From Eudorina sp. 2006-703-Eu-15 (lineage: Eukaryota; Chlorophyta; Chlorophyceae; Chlamydomonadales; Volvocaceae), in NCBI GenBank assembly GCA_003117195.1, contig BDSI01000016.1, positions 1,116,001 through 1,180,000 of the forward strand: DNA of 64,000 bases, read 5' to 3'. The notes beneath the pieces are model-generated. The model saw only the letters and a list, made by a program, of their open reading frames with translations, made no database searches and was not told where the DNA came from. Both the position numbers and the translations under genes were made by a program. Shown here one piece after another: positions 50,910-61,000 of this stretch; position 1 is the stretch's first letter, and each line of letters opens with the position of its first letter.

Positions 50910-51265
50910 ACCTTTGCCTTACTGCTAACAAATGCGGCCGTGAAGTAATCGGAATGCGCGGCGAAATAGTGCTGGTTTGTGTGCTCCCTAAAGAAGTTTA
51001 AGCGTTTCCACAAGTGCAGGAAAATACGAAAAGAAATTATCGCGAACAATAAGAAATGTAACTAGTTTATGGAATTGCATCAAGGGCGCGCTGATGGCGA
51101 GGAAACATTTTTCGTTTGGTCGAACCAACCCTAACCAACGTCGCGGTAACAGTGTGTCAGAAATGTCACCAGGCCTCACCAGAGTCCCCGGCTTTTATCC
51201 GCGCCGCTGCGCGCACGCAGAAATACAACATATAAGGAGCTGCTCCTGTTATACACAATCTAAAG

Positions 51266-51855
51266 GATGGCATCCTCCTTCGACCTAGCACCACATTCGC
51301 CTTGATGTGACGGACCCGGCAATCGAGTGTCGTGCCCTGTCGTGTACGGATGGAATATGCCGGTACCTATACCGGTACCTTCGCTGAACCCTACGTCTTG
51401 AAGTGTTGTGCGTTTCTGGGCGCGGTATGATAGGCCATTATGCGGCGTTGCGGCCACCCGGGCCCACCCAGGGATGCATGCATTGTGCACGCAGTGGCGC
51501 ACATTGTCGCCTTACGTGGCGCTCATCTCGTAGGGGTGCCGTGCTGTTTGAAATCCACCGGTTTCCGTTTCGCCGTCCATGGACACGTGGGACAGCCCTG
51601 GAGTGTCCGCCCTCCACACTCGGTTGGTCGAGAGGGGCCTAAGGGCGGTCCATCTGGAGGAAGGCCACGGCGCGAAGCTCCCTCCAACCGCTCCAACCAC
51701 CCGACGAACGACAGGGGGGCAATCGGCATGATGGCTTGGTCTGGCGATGCTGACAGGTTTCTGGGACCTGACGGCAGGCGCCTGAGATTTGCGTTACGAT
51801 AAAGAAGCAGGCGCAGGCCGAAGCGTTCAGTGCTAGGTCGAAGGAGGATGCCGTC
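51266..51855. mobile_element. Possible non-autonomous DNA element bounded by 26-bp inverted repeats
   Basis: The terminal 26 bases (51266-51291) match the reverse complement of 51830-51855 with one mismatch. The enclosed 590 bp has no transposase-like frame. I see no clear target-site duplication, so this may also be a rearranged repeat. Confidence 0.35.
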
Positions 51856-53117
51856 AGTCTGATGTCTTGCCCCTGCCATGCGCGCCATGCATACGACGGG
51901 CGGCCCTGTTGAAGCGCTCGTCCACAACCCGCGGGGCCCGCCGTGACATTCTTAATAATGTCCACAAACGCGGCTTCGTGGCGTCAAGATCCCTACCCTC
52001 TCTCTTTCATCGCCCTGCCCGTTTCCCGGACCAAAAGGCTGGCTCCCTGCGCAAACGGCCACCAGAAAACCAGCATCCGACACAGTTCTCAGTCGTCCAA
52101 ACCATCCGCATCGGGGCATGCACGCCCGTCGTGCACAGCTGAACGCCGTGAATCAAGCCGGCAGGGGCAGCCACCTCGCATATCACGACTGCAGCAGCAG
52201 TAGCGGCGGCGCAATGAAACCGACCGCCACAACCAGCCACCGCTGCCCCACGGGGTTTGGTGTAAAAAGCCAAAGTTCATTTAGTAGCGCATCCGTGGAT
52301 TGACTAATAGTAGACTTCTTATCGTTTCTGCCTCCGGCACGCACTTCCTGGAGAGAGCCTTGCCCCACGACCCTTGCACGCCTGCAGCGCCGTTTCAAGT
52401 TCCGCCCCGCCCCCGCCAACGCCCCACCGCACGCATGCGCCGCCTGCAATGCCTCCCACGTCTAACCGCTACGAGTTATGTTTGCCTTCCACCCTGAAAC
52501 CCTGCATCCTAAACCCCTGCACCCTAAACCCCTGCGCCCAATGAGGGGCCCCGGGCAAGGGCGCCTGAAGGCCCGGGCCGTCCGCCGCGACACGCGCGCG
52601 CGGCTGCCAACGGGGCACCCAATGAAGGCAGGCCGCACAGCGCTGCCAGTTTACTACACCCGGACCTTCCCGTGGCAGGCACCAATGATGGCGCCCGTTA
52701 CGAGGTCAGCAGCAGCGTGGATGCCCCTCAAGTTCTTCACGAAAACAGGGTCAGAGCTCGGGGTGCCTCCGGCCCGCCAGCCCTGCTCCGCGTCGTCGCC
52801 CCATCAGACCTGCCAGCCACCCGGGTGAGAGGGCCTTTGCCGGAGTCCGGGCCATGCCGTGCCGGCGATCGACCACGAACGAGGCCCCCGTTTCGGATAC
52901 CGGTCGCGTTCGCACCTCATTCGGTGACCCTTCCACCGTACTTGGTTGCTACCGTGACCCACGAGACAGAAAGGGGGCCGTCAGTCGGAGTCCCGGAGTC
53001 CCGTGCACCCACGGCCCAATCATATGGCTGCAACGCTCGCCGATCACCCATCAGTCCTCCGATACGGGCGCAGGGAAGGGCGTCGCGCGCCTTTCCGCCG
53101 CGGAATCGGAGATGGGC

Positions 53118-53120
<3 letters not shown>

Positions 53121-53190
<70 letters not shown>
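53121..53190. repeat. GT microsatellite
   Basis: About 34 GT units. Confidence 0.95.
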
Positions 53191-53195
<5 letters not shown>

Positions 53196-53298
53196 GCAGA
53201 TGTGTCGTCGGGCAGGCAATTCAGTGCGCATGATATGCAACGGGCACAGCTGAAAGCCCGGATGATGCCCGTATGCCATCAAGCAAGCACCGCCCCTC

Positions 53299-53770
53299 GG
53301 GTAACCGAATTATGACATGGGTGATAAAGAGCTGGTGAGCTTGCTGTGACAGTCACTAAACGAACTGCCCACACAAGACAAGACAAGCCCACACGCACGA
53401 GCACACCCGCGCGCACGACAGAAACTTCTTTCGGAGCCAAACCAAATGATGCAATAGCGATGTGTGACGCGATGGAAGAACACCAGAGGCGCTTCGGGGC
53501 GGGGCGCTGAGAAAGGCCACATCGAGGGCCCGGCCCCGCGACCCCTGTTGCCTCATGAATGAATGTGAATGATGCGGGCAGCGTCGCCATCCTGCTGCAG
53601 TCCCAAGCTCGGCCGCAGCGGCGGCGGGGCAGGTGACATCAGACTCCCAGATGCAAAGTGACATCCTCATCCTCCCCATCTTCAGTGTCTTGCCATCATG
53701 TCATCAAGTAAGCACCGGGTAACCGAATTATGACATGGGTGATAAAGAGCTGGTGAGCTTGCTGTGACAG
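53299..53770. repeat. 54-bp exact direct repeat separated by 364 bp
   Basis: Positions 53299-53352 and 53717-53770 are identical, starting GGGTAACCGAATTATGACAT. Weaker similarity extends upstream (CATCAAG-AAGCACC) and downstream (TCACTA), making about 75-80 bp, with a 7-bp insertion in the first copy. Confidence 0.92.
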
Positions 53771-54347
53771 TTCACTACGCCATCCCGTCCCTCAAGAATC
53801 TCAGTATCCGCCCGCCAACGGACCTCCGCTCACCTTCCTCATCCACCTCCGCCGCCGCCGCCGCCTGGCGGAGGACCATCTCATGCCCGGTATGAAAGCA
53901 GTAGCGATACCCCCACCCCCGACAGTGTGCTGTGACTGATGGCTTGTCCAGGGCCATGCAGGAGTTCAGTTGAAGACCACCACCACCACCAAGATGACTC
54001 ACAAACAGAATTATTCGCCATTTTAGTGTAGTGATTGAAAATATTGTAACGACAACAACAACAACAACAACAAACCAGCGACAGTGACAACTCCGACAGG
54101 ACACAGCACTACGTACCGCCGATGGGGCACGCTGCCAGGAACACAACCCCCTTCCGAACCCCCTACATGACATGGATCTTAAGTTCTCCATCGCCGCATG
54201 GCCGACGGATAATACACGCAACCCTTCTGTGTGCACGCTCGGCTAATTTCTTCGCGCCTCCCCACGCAAGCCCTTGTCTTGCCCGGCAGAGCCACACCTC
54301 GCCCTGCCTGTGGCAGCGATACCTCTCACCCCTAAGAATACATACAA

Positions 54348-55260
54348 TCAGTCAAGGTAATAAAACAAGCCGACCTCCGTTTGCAGAGCCCCGGCGCCAC
54401 CCCACCGCAGCGCAACCAGCACGACCCCGTCGCACTCCACGCGCCAGACGGACGCCTCAGGCGCCGCGGCGCAGGCTCCCCCGCCGGTCCCACGTCCGGC
54501 GGGTGCCTCCCCGCCCGTGCTTGATCCACCAGCCCAAGTCCACAGCGCTTCCCCCACCCTCGGTTCTTCTCTTCCTTGCCCCGCCCTGCGTTTACCAATC
54601 GCTCTTCTCTCGCTCGCCCAACCACCCAGCCACATTACGGTATCAACACGCCATGCGACACTGCCCGTGTCGGTACCCCTCATCCCCATCCGGGTGTACG
54701 GCGCTCCCGGGGACGCTCCCAGTGCCAACACTCGGAGGCGAGCCGAACACGCCCGCATACCCGCCCCCGCCGACCCGCGGGTCGCACTGCCACCGCCACC
54801 CCAGAATGCGAAACGGGGCTCCTCAGCACGAGCCATGGCTGAATTCCATTTGGGCGCGTGGTCCGTGGGGCCGCGCAGCCCAAACACAGTGAGGCCCTCT
54901 TCGGCCCAGACACCGTAATCCCCCGTTGCTGCAAGTGCTTCAAGTGTGCATGCCCCTGAGCCTCTGCGAGCCATGCGACCCGACAGACGCCACCCAGGGG
55001 CACGTCGCGACCCCGGACACCCCGCGAGAGCTCCGGCCGCCTGTGTGGGGCCGGGCCGCGGCCATCAAATACCTTCCAGCCCCAAAGCAGCTTCCACCTC
55101 CGCTGTTCTCCACCTCCCTTCTTCCGCGCTCCCTTCTTCCGCGGTCGAAGTGCCAAGTTCACACACATGCGCACATGAGTTGTTTGCCGAACACACACAC
55201 ACACACAGCACATTTTCGCGGCTCAGCTTTTCTCCTTGATAACACACAGCACATTTGGTT
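54348..55260 (-). CDS. Weak gene candidate, unrecognised product
   Basis: On the minus strand, a frame ending at 54348 closes with WRVECDGVVLVALRWGGAG and GLFYYLD before its stop, and further upstream (about 54960-54790) reads EALAATGDYGVWAEEGLTVF. Both look protein-like, and a low-complexity middle could be an intron. Another segment (about 55130-55070) reads TAEVEAALGLE and ends at an AAG|GTATTTG donor. I cannot join them in a proven phase, and the plus strand is also open here, so the call is tentative. Confidence 0.25.
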
Positions 55261-55835
55261 CGAGCCGGACGGGTTCCCCCGCTGAATACACACCACAATC
55301 GCATACAGCCGTCAGGAGGTGCGCACGTTCGCGCCGGCCCCCCATGCAGCTCACCTTGCTGCGACACCCGGCAGTCTCCAAAATCCGAAGTTTGGGGAGT
55401 TATGAGGAGGGAGGGGTAACCCGGAGGATGGACATCCCCGGGTCGGCCTCTTGCCCTCTGTTTCCTGTGGATCCAATCCTCCACTTAGCCCCCCGCGCGC
55501 ATCCCACCGGTGTTGCAACCGGAGAGCGGACTTCTTCGGCCCGACACTGCTCTCTGGGCGCAGGCCAAGTTCCGCCAGCACAGCATCCCATCAGCATCCC
55601 ATCAAAGCGCTGCGAACGAATCCCTTCCTTGGCGACGGATCGAGGAGGCGGATACCTGCCTCCAGGCATCCACAAGCGCAGGCGGTGCGAGGCCACGTCG
55701 CCCCTCTGCACCGCACCTGCCTCACCGTCACACCCGCCTAGAGCCAGCGCACCACCACCACCACCACCGCGGCACCCGAGTGGAACCACCGCTCTGCGTC
55801 TCACACAGGTCGCTGCGCGCCGGTCTCATCGTTAT

Positions 55836-55924
55836 GTTCGTTCGGAATGGTGGCAGGGTTCGTTCGGAATGGTGGCAGGGTTCGTTCGGAATGGTGGCAG
55901 GGTTCGTTCGGAATGGTGGCAGGT
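55836..55924. repeat. 22-bp tandem repeat, four copies
   Basis: Units starting GTTCGTTCGGAATGGTGGCA begin at 55836, 55858, 55880 and 55902 and are identical. Confidence 0.95.
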
Positions 55925-57600
55925 GGTGTTCTCGACCCGCGCCGCGAAAGCTTCGTCCTGTCCTGTCCAGCGCAACCACTGCAAGACCGCCATTCGACAC
56001 CCGACATTTCGTTTTGTCTCAGCGCACTCGAATCCAGCCCACGACAAGAATGGAAGGCACAGTATTCGGAGAGTGCCTTGGAGTTCATCGGTCAGATCTC
56101 CGGTCGCCAGCGCGGGGAGCCCCGCGGGGCCCGCCGGGAAACAAGCCCGACCACACGACCCAACCCCCGCACCACGCCACACCACCCGCCAAATGCCGTC
56201 TGTAGCAAGTGGAAATGATTGATTGATAAAAGGTCATCAAACTGATTGATGCCGACACATCGAGATCCGCCAATCCGATCGCTCCGGAGTGATGGAGTCA
56301 TTGCCCGCCCGCACACCTCACAGCCGCTCCTTCCAGCCCGCCATCACCCGCATCAATAGTGCCCCCCGGCCCCCCCCCCACACACACAACAATAGGTGCG
56401 CATGCGAGCATGCGAGTATGCGAACCTGCGCCAAGGTGTAATCCCCCGCATGAGTTGGATCCGGGCGTGGATCCTGACGGCCTGCAGGATGTAGACGAGA
56501 CCTTACCAGTCCGAGCCAAGGTGGCCGCGCAGCCGCCCTAGGATGAAGCCATACGCCAACACGCTCCAAGGGGTACCCCGTCCACGTCTCCACTCCACCA
56601 GCCAGCCGCCATGGCCATGCAGCAAGCTTCCGCGATCGAACGGCTATAACGTGCCTTCGGGCGCACATGCAAGTGCGCATATGCATTTAGCCGCGCGCGA
56701 CCACCCCGCGCACACACATGCGACTCCATCCTGCTGCTACACGATGCACATGAAGGTGGGCGGACAGACCTAAGATGCAGGACTGGCAGAGCCCGCAGAA
56801 CCCAACTCGGCACCGCTCCCACTCACACAAGAAGGTACCTGTCGGTTGCGTCAGCTTCCCCGAGCTTCGGCGCGCCCCAGCACTTCGCACCGCACTGTCT
56901 TACAACAATCCCTAACAATCCAGACACAATCCAGACACAATCCAGACACAATCCACAGGAGCACACGGGCGGGTCTCTTCTCTACACACACACACACACA
57001 TCGGCCAAAGGGCACGGGGTGCCCTCCTCTGTGACCGTGTGCCATGCGCTCCATCACACAGGCACGTGGGGGGCCACATGTGATCTTTTGATCGTAATCG
57101 TAATCATCATCATCATCATAATCATCATCATCATCATCATCGGCAACCGCTCCACTTCGGCGCCCCGACCGCTCTTGCACGACAGCCGCGAAGCCTCCAT
57201 CGGGACAGACACCGACATGGGTAAGTAGGTCCAGCACGCGCGGTGTCAAGAAACACCGCGCCACGGGAGGGATGGCGCGCTCGTTGCGCCTCAGGAGGCC
57301 AGGATCACACTGGCTGGCGCTGGCCGCGCGAGTGGCAGCACCCCGCCCCCCCCCCACACACACACCGCCTGCGCGCGAGCCGTCCCGGCATGCCGACATA
57401 AAACCGTGGCCTGCTGGCCAACCCCCCATTGCCATTCATCTCACGGCCCCACACTACCTTCTCATCATTCCAACCCAGCTTTGTTCTTCCTTTTCCGCTT
57501 CCTCTTCGCGCTCCATCACCGCCTCCTCACACATGCTATTTTCTTCACCTCACAGCGGCCAAAATTCAGCGTCCTCGCGGGGCACCGGCGCCCCTAACCG

Positions 57601-57750
57601 ACTCGCCAACTCCAACCGACTACTCTCCTACGGCAACCGACTCGCCAACGCCAACCGACTACTCTCCTACGGCAACCGAATTGCCAACGCCAACCGACTA
57701 CTCTCCTACGGCAACCGAATTGCCAACGCCAACCGACTCATCCGAAACAT
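57601..57750. repeat. 39-bp tandem repeat, four copies, open as a 13-residue repeat
   Basis: Units begin at 57601, 57640, 57679 and 57718. The plus frame encodes NRLANANRLLSYG-type 13-residue repeats within a longer open frame (57272-58063) that overlaps the kinase 3' end in antisense. Confidence 0.93.
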
Positions 57751-58032
57751 GATGACTTGCGCTCGAACCGCCCTGGGGCGACGGTTATCTTGTACGGACA
57801 GGCGCGCGGTGCCACTGCTAACGAAGGATAAACATCTCACTTGGGAGAATACCACTTTGAATGACGCAGAGTTCATCGCCCATGTCGCCCATGGAGAGAA
57901 TGCGGGGATGTACGTTGTCCAGGCCACGTGCGTGTATCCTCGCGTGTCGTTCGATGGTGAGGAGCGCAAAAGCCATGGCCGCGCGGTGCCAGCCACATGG
58001 CGGCGCGGTGCAGCGGGCGATGTGCCACCACC

Positions 58033-61000
58033 TCAGCCGCTGCGGCCGCTCATACGGCCGTAGGGGTTCGAGACCAACGGCAATGACTCCAGGGAGAGGA
58101 CAGACCGTCGCCGCGCCCGCGCAGCCTCAGCTGCCCCCAGCAGCAGCTGCTGCTGCTGCTGCTGCGGTGGGGCCTCGGGGTCGTCCTCCAGACGCCCGGA
58201 CGAGGGGAGAGAGGCCCGGGCCACGCTGCGCGACGAGGGCACGCTCTGCCCTGACGCTGACTCCCGCTGACCCAGGACAATGAGGCCCGCCTGCAGCATC
58301 CGGGGCAGCGCCGAGGCGCCACCGGAAAGCATTCGGCACGACAAGCCGGCGCCCGGCGATGCCAAGGTCGCCCTGCGGCGATCGCCTCCACTGGCCCCGC
58401 CTACGCCGCCGCCGCTGCTGCCGGTGCCTCTGGCGATGCCGGTGGCACCCGTCGCACCCGTGCTGTATCGCGCCACGTCGGTGGACGGTGCCGAACCGTG
58501 GTGCACCACAGTTTGCACGCCGCTGCTCGACGTCGGCGGCTGCTCCTCGTGCACTGGCTCCAAGAACTGCTGGTTGAGGTCCCCGCCAACCACACTCACA
58601 CGGAGCGCACTACCGTCGAGGCTGTCGCTGCCGCCGCCGAAGCCGCCGCTGGCAACGGCGCCCGCGCTGCCGCCGCCCCGCCGTACCGTCCCACCAAGCA
58701 GGTCGTCGGGAAGCATGGCCCCCAGGAAAGTGCGAGGGCGGTGTAAGCTCTCCTGCGCGAGAGGGAGGAAGGCAGTGCGCAACGGCCGAGATCGCTGCAT
58801 AGGCCGGACACAGGCGCGAAACTATATGCAAAAGGACCTGCATCTCTAGCCGATGGTGCTGTTTGGCAGCTGAAACCCAAGAATGGCCAGCACTGAAGAC
58901 CCATAAAAAGAAGACCATCATTTCTCCCACCAGGGCCTCCCAATCTTCCCGTACAAAAATGCACGACAGCTCCGGCGTACCGCACGCAACTGCCACCATG
59001 CAAAGGAGCGTCAGCGTCTCTCCTCGACCCATAACCCTTAAGAGGTGCATGCACCGGAGGTGTCAACAGTGCCATCCGCAGCAAGCCGGTGCCACCAGCG
59101 TCATCCACACAAGTGGGGGTTTGCCTTTCTGGGCATGTTACATGGCAGTGCCAAGGAAGAATGCCGTACCTGACCTCCAACAAGGCCCCCGCCACCACCG
59201 CCGCCGCCAGTCGCCTGCCCGAGATTGCCCGCGCTGCCATGCAGGGCCATCATCGCCGCGGCATTGGCGCTGCTGCTGCAGCTGCCGCGGGCGTCCCTGT
59301 CGGGCAGCACCAGCACATGAGTGGTGCGGGTGGTGGTGGTGTTCGTCTGGGCCCAGGAACCCGACATCTGCGTCAGAGCGTTGGACGACGACGCAGCACC
59401 GGTGAGGCTCACGGAGGTGGCCGCGAAGCACCGAGCCGTCGCAAAGCTGCTTGCCGCACCGCCGCCGCCCTCGGCGGCGGCGGCGGCAGCCGGGTCCATG
59501 GCGGAAATGGCGGCGGCTGTGCGCTGACGCCCCGACGCCGCCGATGGCGATGCTGGTGCTGCTCGTTGCAGCTCTGTTACGCCGAAACCCGAGGGCGAGG
59601 TGGCGACGGAGCCCGGCCCCCGACCCGGGGCTGGGTCTGCCAGGGCATTGAGGAAGAGCGGGTCGGGATCATCGGCACTCAACCCCAGGCTGTTTCTGGC
59701 GACGCCAGGCGGCCCGTCCGGGGCAGCGGCGCCGCCCGCCGCCGACAAGTCGGAGACCCGCGGCGATGTGCCCGAGACCGCCGGCGTGGCGCTATCCAGC
59801 GGCACGGTGTCACAGGCGACCGCGTGGCTCCCCTCGAGGCCCACCTCGACAGCCCCGGACGGGGGCTCTTGCTGGGGGCCCACGTAGGGGGGCCCTGAGA
59901 CCGACCCGCCGACGTCCGCGGCGCCGCCCGGCTGCTGCAGCACTTGCGGCGGCCCGCCGGCTCGGGTCACGTCCCCCATCATGGCCTGCGGGACACCGAT
60001 GACCCGCGGGTCCGCTGAAACATCCTTAATAATAACATGCCGCCATGGCAGCCGGCCAAGCAACGCACCCGCGACCCCCGAGAGGACCCGGAGCCGATCC
60101 GCCTTGCACCGTCGTGCCTCAGGTTCCGATCGAACACTTCTGTAGACACACCAAGATTGGCGCGCGGCGGCTCACGGCTGTGCCTTCCGCGACGCGCGCT
60201 GATTCGCCTACACACACAGTTTTGCTTCTCGCGGCTCAGTTTATCTTTTGCACACACACGTGTGCGCGTACCCGCACACGGCTGTGCGGGCCGCTTCCCT
60301 TCCGCACCTGGAGACACTTGACGATGTCATCGAAGGCAGGCCGGGCCTTATGGTCGTGCGCCAGGCAGGACTGGACCAGCGCGGCCAGCGGTGGGTACAC
60401 GGAGGACGGCATCGCGAGACGCAGCTCGTTCTGCGCAGGGGAGGTGAGGTGAGGTGAGGAATTGCAACGTAAAATCAGCCCAGAACGGACAAGCCCAGAA
60501 AAAGGGAAAAGTAGGGAAAGGGAGGGCAGGGCAGCGCGTCGGCCGCCGTTGGGCCCAGTCAGACCACGGTCGGATTGTGTACTAACGATAGTCGCATCGG
60601 CAACCGCCGCGACACATCGCTGTGCGGCCTCCCGATAATTTCCAACCCGGCCAAATGTAAGTGTCGACCCGGCTCTCTGCCAACCCTGCCAAATGTAAGA
60701 GTCGACCCTGCTCTCTGCCGACGCGGCCTAATGCCGCCCCGCCCTGTCCTTGGCGCCTGCATGCTCCCACCCCACGCTACAGCGACCCAAGGCCGACACC
60801 TGACCTCACCAACCCCCCTTCGCTGCAACGACCCGCGGGTCACTCTCCCGCGCGTGCGCCGACCTGCAAGACCCCCATCACGATCTGCATGCTCCGCAGC
60901 CCGGGCCAGGGCGCTTGCTCTCCCGTGACAAGCTGCCACAGCACCACCGCGTAGCTCCAAACGTCCGACGCCTTAAAGCTGCTGCCGCGCACTGCTTCTG

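Larger units (their letters stand above)
50910..54347. other. No supported gene; inverted- and direct-repeat pairs
   Basis: No phase-consistent gene was found. The stretch holds a 26-bp inverted-repeat pair (51266-51291 and 51830-51855), three CCTAAACCC-type motifs near 52500-52540, a GT array (about 53121-53190) and a 54-bp exact direct repeat (53299-53352 and 53717-53770). Confidence 0.55.
55261..58032. other. No firmly supported gene; minisatellites
   Basis: Contains a 22-bp array (55836-55924), a 39-bp array (57601-57750) and ATC/TCA trinucleotide runs (about 57095-57140). A minus-strand stretch around 56090-55930 (LTDELQGTLRILCLPF) is mildly protein-like without other support. Confidence 0.5.

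Noticed and set aside
52490..52545. CCTAAACCC-like telomere motif
   Set aside because: Only about three degenerate copies with a 14-base spacing; too few for an interstitial telomere tract.
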